Assembly (NCBI RefSeq): GCF_009389715.1
Contig: NC_052400.1
Coordinates: 20,925,674 to 20,989,673 of the forward strand
Reading direction: 5' to 3'
DNA: 64,000 nucleotides
DNA from: Phoenix dactylifera
Taxonomy: Eukaryota > Streptophyta > Magnoliopsida > Arecales > Arecaceae
Positions 51,381 to 64,000 of this stretch are shown here, in pieces. Below the pieces are notes generated by a model. That model was not told the origin of the DNA and did not search any database. It was given only the letters and a program-made list of their open reading frames with translations. Each line of letters starts with the position of its first letter. Positions within the stretch are counted from its first letter, which is position 1. The position numbers and the translations under genes were made by a program.

Positions 51381-51858
51381 GGCTCATTTCGTTCGCGGTA
51401 AAGAATGGAAGGAAGTGGTGGTCAACGGAAAAGTAATGAGATTTTTTTTGTTTGGTTAGAGTTTTCAAAGGAGAGAGACGGAAAAGTTGTATTCCCATGG
51501 GAATATAATTTTCACATTTCAAGAAAAAGTCTTTCCCATAAAAAACATGAGAAAGTTATTTTCCCATTAGACAGGAATCACTTTATTTTTATTTTTTCTC
51601 AAAAAGGCTCTTCAACATTAAAGAAGCATTAAAGAGACATTAAAGACTTAATTTTTATTAAGAGCATAATAGGAATTATACATAACTTTCGCAGGAAAGT
51701 AAATGACCAACCAAACATAAACACTTTGGAAATTTGTCACTTTCTCATGGTCAACCAAATATGTCAAAAGTACTTACTAGGCATCCTCTCCTAGAAATTT
51801 ATTTCTCAGAAATTATATTCCCAGAAGGAAAAATGCTTCTCGCGAACCAAATGAGCCC
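51381..51858. mobile_element. Tourist-like (PIF/Harbinger) MITE with empty site in copy A
   Basis: Left end GGCTCATTTCGTTCGCG, right end (other strand) GGGCTCATTTGGTTCGCG, flanked by TTA on both sides (51378-51380 and 51859-51861). A 3 bp TTA duplication and G-rich ends with TTTGGTT are typical of Tourist elements. Copy A reads straight through the site ('caactctttaggtttctta' at about 45632-45651), proving insertion after the duplication or loss from A; precise absence with one TTA favours insertion in B. 478 bp, no coding capacity. Confidence 0.88.
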
Positions 51859-52850
51859 TTAGGTTTCTTAGGGTTATGATCTACTGTAAGATCACAAACA
51901 CCTAATAATTGAAGAAACACTACTTCAGATGTTTAGCTATCACCAATAATCAGCTCAACCAACTACATGTTCCTTATACCACAATGATTTAGCCCATCAT
52001 TTCAAAGCTTGCTTGATGAGAATGATGGCGCAACAAACTAAACAACTCCTCAGAGCTCATGAAAATGAAAACATTAGCCTGAATTGTTTATCGGACAAAT
52101 TTCCATTACTGACGAGTTGTCAGCGAAAGAATAGTCCACAAGGAAAGAATAGATCCCCTGTAAACTCCCAAAACATATAGGTTCTCTGATTTGAATTTCC
52201 TAAACCCTACAACCTCTCCAAGCCGACCCCTGAGCAAACAAATTTACAAAATAAAAAAAAGAAGAAAAAAAAGTTGCCTCAACGAACAAGACAGAAGAAA
52301 TATTGAAATCTACAAGACGTCATTATCCAATAGCAGACACGCTTGGCAACGAGAACATCCCTGATGTCTAGTTTGGAGGTCCCTTTTAATATAGGAAGAC
52401 AAGGGAGACGAGGGATTGCGAGATGGCATGTCAACACTAATCCATTCACAGGCAGTAAGGCCACAAAAAACACTAACAATAAAAACAATAATATCACGCA
52501 CTCTCTCGCGTCCAGTGGAGAAATGCTACATATGATAGTCCTCCGCTCCATAACAAGACAAAAGCAACATGGTAGAGATCAAAACTTCCTAATTCTTGTC
52601 AGCCAAAGAAGCCATTATATAATGCTATTGTAATTTGATTTCTCTACAAAGAATGTATGGAGTACACCTTTATATTTACAGTAAAGTGAAAACTATGACG
52701 GCACAAGATTCACTGAGGGAAGTTAGCTCTGATTGCTGACTGCTAAGTAGGACCTGATGCAGAAAGAAGGCCCATTCCCTCCCTCTCTTTTCAACTGCGG
52801 AAAAAATCGAGTTGCATCTAACTCCAAAAATTACTGATCACTCATGTATG

Positions 52851-55800
52851 TCATGACCGCCAGAATACATTCGGGTCGTTACTATACAAGGAACGGTCTT
52901 GAATCTCTAAATTAGCGACATGCCAATCAATGAGTCTTTCCTGGATACATTTACACAGCACTAGCCCCAGTGGGAAACAGCCACCATCCACTTTCATCCC
53001 TGCCAATACAAGCACGCACCAAGATACCTATGTCAGCTATTAGCCTACACACCCTACAATTACCTCTTCACAAATAGTTGATAAATTCTCAAATTCATTC
53101 ATACACAGAAGAAGGTCACAAAACAATCTGACAATAAGGAGGCGAGATTTACTCACGCGTCAAAACTCCAGGGTTGTAAGTTTGGATGCTTCCGGCTGGA
53201 TGACTTGTAATGTACAAAGCCACATATGAAGGCCACTACCTGTAAGGCAAAGCGACAAGCATGGAGAGTTACAGAAACAACACTAGCCCAAAAGCAAGAA
53301 GATGAATTTTATTGGGAACAGAGCAATAGTTATTAAAGAAACATCAAGAACATTTCTTTTGAGGAACGCATCAAGAAAGAACACAATGATGATAAAATTT
53401 CTGAACAAAGAAAATCATAGCCCTGAGACTAAATAAACTCAGATCAAGCCCCTCTCTCCAGCAGCTGAAAAAAAGAAAGATAAAAGTACTGAGGAACAAT
53501 GCTACATATCCAGGCAAAAACCTTGCACGAATGGCTATGTTTTCTAATCCAACATGTACAGAAGTTAAGGTGAAAACCATTGAGATAATTTGGGCATGTG
53601 GCCTAGGTCAAAAAGATAACTCCTCAGCACCAAACACTGCAGGCCTCCTTTGAACAGTTCTTATTCCTGTATTATCCTTAGTTATAGCCTTCGAAGAACC
53701 CAGCACCATTTAGAAAAGCAAACATCTCTGGTTTGCCCCCCTTTATATACTAGTTTCTCCTCCTTCCAGCATGACACCACGTAACTCACATTGGCATTGT
53801 TGACCAGGTTACCCTCTAAAATCTCCAAGGGAAAAGTTTAGTCATTGAAAGATTCACAGTGCAAGGCATGGATGAAATCTTAGCTATGCAACATGAAAAC
53901 GAAAGGCATTATTCTTAGCATACATTGGTAGCATATCAATAAAAACAGCCAATTGGAAATGGATGTCCATATGAAGTAAAAACAGAAACGAAACAATTAA
54001 GCAGAAAAACTTGGTTAACAGCCACGGATTGGATGTAAGAGACAACTTACAACATTAATCAAAGATGTGACATTCCATAATGCATACACACGTGCCAGGC
54101 CTGCTGATCGTCGAGGTCCATGACTAAAAAGAGCATTTATTCCAGCAGGGAATGGTGAAAGTATACCCAGTGGAAGAACAAACAAAACTAAGATGAGATC
54201 TGCCATAGAAAAAGAATATAGTTGGAGCAACATAAGCAACACTAAGCTAAAATCTGCCAAGAGCAGTATTGAGATGACCAAACCGACAAGATCCTGCAGC
54301 ACATAATGATAAATCAACAATAGTATCAAATAAATAAATAAATAATACAATGAAGCTTGACTTGTGGAAATGGAGGAGGAAATAAATTAGAATTAATATA
54401 AAAAAAGAGACCTGATGGCCAATAGGTTTAGTATTATGCACTATGAGAGAGAGAGGATAAAATAGATCTTTCTTGTCTTGAATCATCCGGAGGCTGTAAG
54501 CATCTATAATTCCTCCACTAATCTTTTTACATGCGTCAGCTTCTCGATTCCTCAAGCGGACTGGTTGAATATCTCTATGGGTACCGTACACTCTGCAAGG
54601 TCATAAACGTTCGCAATATTGTTCATTGCAAGAAATGAATTCGGATAAAAAGAACATCTACGAATAATGTGCATGTAACTACCATGAAACTATAGTCATA
54701 CAAATTACAAGGGAAGCTACAAAAACCTACCGTGAAGGTTGTTCAACCCTTAAAGTTCTGGAACCACATTGAACCACTGTTGACCCAGATTCACCCTCTA
54801 CAGCATATACCACAAGACCAAGTTGGCAATAGCCTAATGTAGTAGCTTGAAACCAGGCAAGGTCAACACGTACACAATGCAAGTTCAGAGCAGGATTTGC
54901 ATGAGTTTCAAGCCAGCTGAGAACAGGCAAAAATAATACTTTAAGGTGACCACGACGAACCAGGCGCAACTGCGCATTCAATCCAGCTACCAGCCGATAC
55001 CATATTGTTGGTGGAACAGACTGCAAGCAAAGAGTGATGGATTAGCATATTTATACTGCTGAAATACTGATTTTAAGATTAAAAGAAAATGAACAGTAAA
55101 AGATAAGGTTCTTAGATCATATATAGAAAAGAAACCTGACTCATAAGGCTAGTGAGGACATTGTCACTGTGGAGTGAAAAAGGAGCCATGTAACTTCCAT
55201 CACCTCCAAAGATTAAACGCATCGGAAATCTTTGACGCAGACGAGGAGGTAGATCAGGTCTTTTTTCATCTCCACCAAGAAAAAAATCTACATATCCCAG
55301 CATTAGATCTGGAGTTGCAGCCACCTACATTAGCACAGCACAATGGATAACTAAGCTTGAAGCTTCTGTAGTTTGCAGACATGCATACAAGACCATTAAA
55401 TACTACAAACCACTGCACAAAATAGAACACATTTATTTATATCTACAAATAAACCTAGCGGCCATAAGACCAAATAACCAAAAAGAATTTTAAAAAATCC
55501 AAAAACATTAAGATCCATGTTACATATCTTCTAGCTTCCAGAACAAAAGAAACATAATAATCATACCTATCAGAAAAAAAATGCCACTTTTCTAATTGGA
55601 AAAGACCTTTCAACTTTACATGCCCAGCAACTTCAACTGTTACATTTGACAATTAAAATACAAAGTTGCAGCATTTAGTAGAATCAACCCATGGAAAGTA
55701 GTAGACCTTTCAATCCAAACTAGAATGTTTGAATACCATAAAATATGAAGGGTGGTCAACTTGCATCAGCTTATGATGATTAACTTAAAGAGGCTCTCAT

Positions 55801-58800
55801 TGATCATTCAGCTGGTTGAAAAGGGCATATACGACTTCATTCTTATAACAGAAAAGGCACGCTGACACACAAAAGTGATACCATCCAACCAAATAGATCT
55901 TTGATGAGAAGATGGAGGATGTGCCATTCCAAGCAATTCGAGTCAGAAAAAACTCAAAGAAGGATTACAAGGGTCAAGTTACAAGGACCTTAGGGCAACT
56001 GGTTTAAGTATGAAAAATAATCAGAATATTGATCTAAAATTGCTGCCTAGCATGAGTAGTGAAATCTTGAAACATGAAGTGAAGAGAAAAAAAAATGGTT
56101 CATATGGTCTAAAGAAACATTATGACAGCAAAGAGTAGGGACCATGTTCAGAATGTACACGTGATCTTTGAAACTTACGATCCAACTTATAGAAAACAAA
56201 ATATGGCTGAAAATAGATTTGGCTCCACTTAGATCTGTACAGTCAAGACATATGAAAAGTTATATTCATAGTTACATAGCTGAAGTGTACATTGTAGTTT
56301 ATGTTTACCAGCTATGAAGAAAGCATGCTGAAAGAATATGTTGTTAACATAGAAGAAAAGCATGAACCAAGAACCATGAGATGATAGTGCAGTCAAGTGA
56401 TCAACACCAAAGCTGGTTTTAATCCCTCAAAAATCTGCTTTTTACAACTAATATGGTCATTAGTATGTATAATAAAAAAAAGTTGAGATATGCCACTTGC
56501 AGATCATGTCATGTTTGTTGGACAAATATTACTTTACTAATTATTTTTTTATTGCAAAACAGAAGAAAATTCTGAAGGATAGAGGGCAAATGTTTAATTG
56601 AGAAAAAGAAGCAAATAGCAAGCAATTTTTGTGACATTAGATTTGGAGTTGAAAGTTAAGAAACAGCATTTGGCAAAATCTAAACAGAGGCAAGTACCTC
56701 TGCTAGCATAACTGAGATATGACAATGAACATATAATAAATAAAATTACATAGTTATGTATACTATGTTAATTATTGTTGAGACCCATAAATAATGTTGT
56801 ATGAATCTGAATGTCAATAATAGCAGATTCAAAAGCATAACAAAGGCAAATGTACAACAGGAAGAATACATAAAAAACATCGTGTGGTTGGATACATAGG
56901 ATAACACCATAGAAAGATAGGCCTATATTCTCATAGACAACAATTTCACATGCAGCAAATGCCAAAGATAGCCCAACTGAAGGGACTTCGAAATGGGTTC
57001 AAAAATTTATAGGGACAAGTGGTAGTAGCATAAAATTTGAATATGCCTCCTGATAAATAAAATGTACATAAGAATTACAGATTCAAGTGGTTCATGGACA
57101 CCCTGACCACATTTTAGCCCATCTCAACCAGCACAAAAAGTGAAACTAAATTCAGATCCAGGTAAACATCCTATGTTTAAACCCCTAAGTGCATCATGTT
57201 TTGGGGGGGGGGGGGGGGGGGGCGCAAATCTGCAACATAATTTTAATCACGTTGAACCTCACACATAATATGAATAGCACTCATCTTGATTCAATTGAAA
57301 CATCAAATTGGATTGCACCAGCCAGAACCTGGATAACAAGCAGGTTAAGTGTCATTACGGTCATTGACTGAAACATAAGCAGGACTGTGAGTGACATCAG
57401 ACCCAGATGAGTAACTTCAGACTGAACAGAATCCACAGCAATACGGGGCATAAGACCCGCACCACGTGGACAAACGTATTTATGCAAAGCTTCTCAGCTA
57501 TGATTATAATGAATGACAAAGGAGCTCTCAATCTTGGACACCCTAGAGCTCAAAAGAAAATTCACATGTCAGACCAGTACTGGCACTGTTCAGTATGACA
57601 TCTATTCGTCTATTTCTAAATTTTGAAATTGGAAAATGTATTAGGTTTTTTTTTTTGGCACAGCACTTGCACCAGCCCACCGGCATGGAATTGAAACACT
57701 GGATAAAATATAAACCATGGGTGCATAAGTTATAGAGCAAGTCATGTAAGACTTATCATCAGGAATTGGGTGTATTCTCCCATATTTTAAGACTTTAATT
57801 TTACTGCCCCACCCTTCATGAGCTAAAAAATAATCCTTTATAACGAAATTCATTTTCTGTTTTACTAAATAACTAGGCTTATTGAAATGTAGGCAGGCTT
57901 TATCAAATTATCTCAAAGATAAGTGGAAATTCTGATAAGCTGATAGAAATGAATAAACATGTGACATTGCACACTGCAACCAAAGTCTTAAGTAACAAAC
58001 CTTGATCCCTTCATAAAGAGCACGTGAACGGCAAGAACGTAAGCATGCATGATCATATTCCGATCGAACAAATTCACGCAGCCGCTGCAACTTGTTTCTC
58101 CTACGCCATTGTTGCCATGACCATGCAAGTGGATATGCAAGTATACATAAAATACTATGGATTGATCCCTCCCACCACTGATAAGCAGCAAGGGCATTAA
58201 TCTCATCAACAAATCTATTAAATGCATCCTCGTATCTGCCATGAAAATGGAGTACAGAAGACAATAAATAATCTTAAAGCAGTTAGGGGGTCATAAGGCA
58301 GAGCGAACTACATTTATGAAAGAAAATCTAGAGAACAGGAACTAAAGGGGAAAAGCTGCCACAGCAGCATATCATATGGATTCCTAGAACAACGAACAAA
58401 GCAGCTAATCGGCTGGCTGAAGCAGCTTGAGCTACTCAATGTAATATCTATTATACAGATATCAGTGTCTTCCCCTAACTCTTCAGGAGTTAGCTAGGGA
58501 GGACTTTTTTAAGCCTTTAACAATTGATATTTGATAATGAATGCCTTCTGGCCACTTCTCTCAAAAAAATAAATAAAAATAAAGGCATTTGAAAACAGCA
58601 TAATGCAACAGCAGGACCTACGACTTACACAATCTCTATAATTTGCTCAGGGGGAGAGTGTGGAAGATGCCAAGGCTCGCTGAATGCATTTGGGCCCATA
58701 AAGTACATTCTATGCACATGACTTTGAGACTCCTCAATCCTATTTGTTTCCAGGACCTGTGTGCAAGAAAAATACATAAAATTACTGATCAAGACATGCA

Positions 58801-61800
58801 AATCTAATTAAATTATACTTTAAGAACATAGAGCACCAGAAGTAGCAAATCACCTCATTCAATGATTCCAGAAATGGGAAGGAACGATCAATTTGCGACC
58901 CATGTTGAGTTGGAGCAGGGCCTGGTAGGTCATCAGTGCCAACAAATTTCATCCTTGCTACACTTAAAACTAGAGCTAATAAGACAAGAAGACCAGAGAA
59001 GTAGACCAAATAGCCATGGTCCACCAAAAGTGTATATTAACTCTTCAAGAGCTGTATAACAGTGAGGCACGTGATATCTTTCAGATATACATTTGTATGG
59101 GCAAGGGGTTTCAGCAACACCTCCTGTGCAAAAAATGCTGCAAGTTAAGAAAAAATTCACAGAAAATTCAACAAGGGCAATCATGTTAGAAGCTAATGGA
59201 CTCTCAGACAACAAATTATAAGTGCCCAAAGATAAAGCAACCTGACAGAAACTAGGAAAAAGGTCTATAAAATAAAATTTAGCAAATGGACTAGGTGATA
59301 AATAATAGTTAATTCAGAAACAGGAGGACTAATTGAAGAAATATATGAGTGTATAAATTTTGTCTTGCAAATAAAATTAAATTAACAAGCACATATGCGA
59401 GAGCTACCTCGAACACTTATATAAACAGCACGATGGGGAAGCTCATTAGAGGGGCACTGATAGCAAAGAGCCTTATCAGATCCAGTGACATTCTTAAAAG
59501 TTCCCGAAGGGCATTCCTGTATTATTACAAGAAAGAAAGCACTTCACAAAATAGCCATATCAGTTAAAGATGAATATTTTTTTTTTAAACAAAAGATGGT
59601 TCAAGGGTGACTGCATGATACTATTGCAACAGTAGAATAAGAATACATGAAAAATATGACAGCTTCCTTGCTCTTCAGAATATAGTTAACCTTCACGTGC
59701 TCATATACAACATATTGATTAATTAACACATAAATGTAGAGTTTTAATGCAATGGATCTCATAGTATTTAGCAACCACTTAGGTTCATACACACCCTCCA
59801 ATCCACCAATGATTACATTTATTCGTTCGAGTGGTTCACATTGCAAACCTACTTTCGTGAAAAAAATGCTGCATGTTGAACATCAAAATAGCAAATTAGC
59901 AATATTTGTGTGAAACTTCATTAAATTGATATCAAAGCTTGCATGGATTTCTGAGAAACTTAAAGTCAATTTCTTGACAGAAACTATAGGCGTTCCAACT
60001 TATAGCGACAAATCTTAAATGGCTTTTCTTTATTGGTTTTGGTTATACAGCTTCTAACTATTGAAAAAAAGAGCAAAGAGATATAATCATTCTGTAAAAA
60101 AGTATTTTAATCTCAATATTGGATATAAGAAAACACTCCCTGAGCCCATTCTTGGTCAGTGTTGAAACAAATGGCTCATACTTGGCCACATATTTTCTAC
60201 AAGTAATTGTCACAGCACCAACTTTTAGGCACTCCAGCCTCAGTCTTGGCTCGAACATGATGCAAATCACAGCAATCTTCAACCTAGGCCAATCTAGAAA
60301 AATCCCTCACAAGGCGATGAATACTTACAAATATACAATTACAACAAAGATTCACTAGTTTGTTTCCCTCTGAGTGACCAAAGAAAAGAAAGCTGTGATT
60401 TAGAATATACAACACATTAAACAATATAACTTAACCTACAAAGATTATAGTGAAGACAAACAATATACCCATAGCACAGGATAATAAAGAGGAATTTATA
60501 ATTAACAGAGAAAGTATTTGAGGCGCGTGCAACATGATATTTCCACATCATTGTGTTAAAAACATGGTCCAGGAAGCGCATATGCAATGGCTTAGCAGAA
60601 CACACATGGGCATTGGCCACATAACGAGCAACCAACAACCTAAATAGGCCCAAGAATCTCATATATGCAGCTGAAACATATATGAAATGTGATGATGACT
60701 GCTTGTCTAATAAGTCACTTAACGAGGAAGAAGATGGACTCCTGAGAGTTTGAAGATTGGTAGTTTAAGTAGTGTATGACATACTTGATAGCTAGGTACT
60801 TCAAATGTAGTTACAAGTCATGCATCCATGTTGCTTGTTCTTTAATTCTTCATCATTTCATAATTTATTCCCCTGTACTTCAATTTTAGTTACAAGTCAT
60901 GGAACTACTATAGATCATAATGTAAAATGATATTCAGTCATTCCACATTGTATATGAAGAAGCATGTCAAAAAAAATAGAAATTCTTTACATTAATTATT
61001 TTATAAAGTAAACTTGGAAACAGATATCAGTAGCTTGTCTGGTGAAACCAAATAAAGAAATGAGCCATTCCTACTCAAGCTCTTGAAAGCATTGCCTAGT
61101 TTACTTTAAAGTGTTACCTTCTAAACTGTCACATCAAAGTTCCATTCTCTTCACGCCCTTCCACTCTCAGGCCCATATTTAACAAGTAAAATTTCAAGTA
61201 ACATGACAAAGTAAGCAAATTGATGACTGATGAACTAAAGAAACCAAAGTCAAAAAGCTACGTGCAACAAAAAAAAACAAAAATGTACTCAAAAGATCCA
61301 CATGCATTCACACAAAATGTTTTAGAATAGAAGTAAAAATAGGAGGAAGTAAAACAAAAAAATAGTGTCTTTTGGACTAAAGCATAAGCCACCTTGCAGA
61401 AGACTCCATAAAGACCTCTTGGGCAAGCTTTTCCAGTAACTGTTCCATTTTCTCCAGCAAAACCTTCACCTCTACTCAGGCCTCCCCTGCCAGAGAAAAT
61501 TGATTACGCTTATTGCAAGGACCAAATATAATCAAAGAACACAACATTAACCCATATATAACATATCTGCTCAGAAGACCATATTATTCTTTTATATGTT
61601 TTATTTATATATCAAATATGTTGCAGAGAATAAATGGTAAAATCCATTATATACTACATAATCCACTCTATGATTCCACACTGATTATATAGTCGATGGA
61701 AAGAACAAACACATTTTAGAGCCAAAAAAAATGTGAAATTATATTAGTGCATTAAAAAGCATGCTAGTAAACAAACTATATAAAAACCCATGTAAAAAAT

Positions 61801-63971
61801 TCAAAAGATACTGTAACGGCATACTCTTGTAGAAGTAGAAAGTATCTATCAAATGTGCCAACAATACCTCACTTCTTAAATAATGGCTAAGATATAAGTA
61901 GCTTATAACTAACAATTTCAAACAAAAAAGTTCCATTTGACCCACTGTCTCAAGATATAACTGATTTTTGGGGATTAGTTGCTTTTATAAGAAAAAATCC
62001 TCTTAAAAGAACAATGTCCATTTTCCATATATTTCAGGAATGTAGTTCCAGTTCACTCGGTGGCTTATAAGATGAATACAATCCCTTGAAGACTTTCTGC
62101 ACAGTGGCATTAACGTGTGCCCAACTAGTCAGATGAACATCATCTCAACAAAATCTATCATCTCTCCAGAACAATAGATAAATCAGTATAGAAAGAGGTT
62201 CCAGTTTAGAAAAATGCAATTACTGATGGAGTTAAGCACAAATAAAATATGAAAAAAAAATCATACAAGTATGATACAACCAAGTACCAAAGGAAAGAAT
62301 GTCTCAGCACTTCATATGTAACTGAACTGTGACTCTTCATGTTGTTCCCAAATAAATCAGAGCAAGTGCCAACTCCAAACTCAATTTTTCAAACCATGCT
62401 TGAAGAAACCAAATAAGCATGCATTAGATAGGTTCAACACTAACTTCCAAGCAATCCCCATCGTTATTTGTGTTATTTTTAAACTTTTGTCATTATCAAG
62501 TTACCCCTTTCATATGTAACAGAAGAATTGATCAGAACTGCAAACTGAGAATCACGAGAACTACACAATCATATCTTAGGATCATAGAGTCTATACTTTA
62601 ATCAATCAGCTCAAAAAGAATATTTTAATGTATTATGCCCCCTTCTCTCTCTATGTGTTTATGTGACTGATGAGAATAACAAGTACTAAAGTAAACAAAG
62701 AAAAATGAAAAAAATTTGATTAACCTTGTGTTTATGTTTCCCTTCACAGTTGCAATGGGAGATATTCGTCTCCCGTAGGAACATTAAACCAATGAAAATG
62801 AATTCTCCCACCACCTCCACCACCACCACCATGACTACCAAGCCCACCAACACTCGAAAGGACAGAAGTATCACCAAGGGTCAATGTATGCAGAAACAGA
62901 GAATTGTACCCCCAGAACCACCACCAGGGCCTCCATTTGAGGCATTAATAGTGGCATCATTATGACCTCCAATGCAATCCCTGAACCTTCACCATCTGCC
63001 TCAACTGAGCCATGAACAGATAACTTGATAGTGATCGCTCCAATGAACCTATCACTGTAAAACAAAACATGATCATAATAGCACCATTAACTTAAACCGA
63101 ATAGGTAATGTAAAAAGTAGAGAATCTTTAGGGCACCTAAAACACTATTCATGTTAAGCATAAATTTTGGTGGCAACTAGGGGAGCTTAATGATTTTAGA
63201 CTGAAAACTTGAAGCACCACCCCATGATGCAAAAAATGCAGTCTGCCAAGAAATCATTCACCTTATCACTGTACAACTACAATTTTACTACAAGGAATGG
63301 AATCTGCACATGCACTTTCTCATTCTTCAATATTTTAAGATGAACAATAAAACATAAACCAATTGATGATAATTGTGGATAGATACCTATGACACCCCCA
63401 CCAGCTGTTGAAGTTGCTACGCTGTCATTACCACTGCCACTACCAAGCTCACCAGGGCAAATCAGCATTTCCAATATGCAATGCCACCCTCAACAAAAGT
63501 GCCATTATAGAAACCATCTCCACCTTTACCCCCATGCCCACCGCCACTACCAAGACCGTTGCTTGAAATCTTTCCCCTACCAACCCCACCTCTGCAGCCT
63601 GCCATAGTTGAAAAAAGCATATTAGGTTTACATTATTTTATTGATGCAAAGATTAACACATGCCAGCCCTACCACCAGTAAGGGCAGACATTATTAACCA
63701 TAGACTAGGATACCCATTTCCATTTTTTCAGATAAAAATTGGCAAAGCAACACTGACCAATCAACATCATCAATTAAACACAAAGCAAATGAATTTATGA
63801 CATGTCTACAGGTAGTTATCAATTTAAATTAGATTGAAGAGAACAAATTATACCCAACCCAGTTGCACTAATTTTTCCAGAAGAGTGCACAACAACACCT
63901 CTTGCCCTATGGATATGAACAACAGTTCCCTGTATAAGGCCTTCAACATCAATATCTTCTACACGACAAAT
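52851..63971 (-). CDS. Large glycine-rich multi-pass membrane protein gene (At5g11700/At4g32920 type), 5' end beyond window, frame broken
   Basis: Exons from 5' to 3': 63854-63971, 63387-63598, 62725-63054, 61393-61486, 59408-59516, 58854-59123, 58629-58756, 58001-58235, 55136-55324, 54731-55020, 54412-54592, 54051-54293, 53157-53239, 52851-52999. Features: Gly-rich repeats (GCRGGVGRGK; LGSGGGHGGKGGDGF), a Cys-rich ECPSGTFKNVTGS segment, GGVAETPCPYKC, a first membrane segment (LLVLLALVLSV), the cytosolic block with WQQWRRRNKLQRLREF, LMLGYVDFFLGGDEKR, and three or more C-terminal membrane segments (DLVGLVISILLLADFSL, FVLPLGILSPFPAG, VVAFICGFVHY). Function is unknown even in Arabidopsis. Frame breaks: last exon +1 G (premature TAA at 52951-52953), exon 58854 near 59002-59012, exon 62725 (about four), exon 63387 (two). 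Eight to ten other exons are clean. Either a decaying gene or a locally poor sequence. Confidence 0.8.
57203..57222. repeat. 20 bp G homopolymer
   Basis: Uninterrupted G in the intron between exons 58001 and 55136 of the glycine-rich membrane protein gene. A shorter G-rich run is at about 16333-16348 in EDR1 intron 4. Confidence 0.95.
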
Positions 63972-64000
63972 CTGCACAACAGGAAGGCCATCATTTAAAT

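Larger units (their letters stand above)
50437..55921. repeat. Segmental duplication, copy B
   Basis: Collinear with 44498-48673 (see copy A). It begins with a truncated GDSL exon 1 and continues into the large glycine-rich membrane protein gene. It has extra sequence relative to A at 51381-51858 (MITE), about 52455-52510, and 53007-54045 (an exon plus introns). Confidence 0.92.

Noticed and set aside
55524..55636. Possible extra exon of the membrane protein gene (VEVAGHVKLKGLFQLEKW...)
   Set aside because: Exon 58001-58235 joins exon 55136-55324 in phase, as in the Arabidopsis homologues; the extra piece breaks phase with its upstream neighbour.
1..64000. CRISPR arrays, tRNA, rRNA or bacterial-type operons
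   Set aside because: None seen; gene structure and repeats are those of a plant nuclear genome.

Overview
The window looks like nuclear DNA from a flowering plant, most likely a monocot and possibly a palm. Coding sequence is split into many exons with GT..AG introns, introns reach several kilobases, exon 1 of the EDR1-like gene is GC-rich, and plant transposons (copia LTR elements, an Au-type SINE, hAT-like and Tourist-like elements) are scattered throughout. The species is inferred from general impression; no species-specific marker was identified. All four recognisable host genes and the youngest retrotransposon lie on the minus strand.

Layout. 1-2500: decayed Ty1/copia pol remnant (+). 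2500-4940: AT-rich intergenic DNA. 5213-26331: a complete 13-exon EDR1-type Raf-like MAPKKK gene (1018 aa when spliced), whose introns hold an Au SINE, a 1.28 kb hAT-like element with a GC-rich cargo, an hAT-like MITE, a microsatellite and two separate ~200 bp tandem duplications. 26822-27440: a three-copy repeat with one CACGTG G-box per copy, just upstream of EDR1. 28620-28975: a CCGGTACC-rich fold-back element beside a MITE fragment. 31205-35997: a nearly intact copia element with identical LTRs, a perfect 5 bp target duplication and two coding lesions. 36588-39243: a CHUP1-like, four-exon coiled-coil gene (648 aa). 42511-44574: a five-exon GDSL esterase/lipase gene (358 aa). 44498-55921: a tandem segmental duplication (copy A and copy B) around a 1.76 kb unrelated filler. 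52851 to the right edge: the 3' two thirds of a very large glycine-rich multi-pass membrane protein gene of the Arabidopsis At5g11700/At4g32920 type, which runs off the window.

The most interesting part is 44-64 kb. A ~4-5.5 kb block running from GDSL exon 1 to an intron of the glycine-rich protein gene is present twice. Copy A carries a decayed 3' half of that gene; it lacks the penultimate exon but keeps the last exon in frame. Copy B belongs to the longer gene but has a 1 bp frameshift in that same last exon. The filler between the copies contains a ~90 bp piece of an exon of the CHUP1-like gene that lies 10 kb away in this window, followed by GC-rich promoter-like DNA and a 19 bp minisatellite. 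Copy A also holds an 89 bp pure C tract where copy B has six. Copy B holds a Tourist-like MITE whose empty site is preserved in copy A.

The genes show no sign of acting as an operon or pathway. EDR1 is a signalling kinase, the CHUP1-like protein is probably an actin/organelle-associated scaffold, the GDSL protein is a secreted hydrolase, and the glycine-rich membrane protein has no established function.
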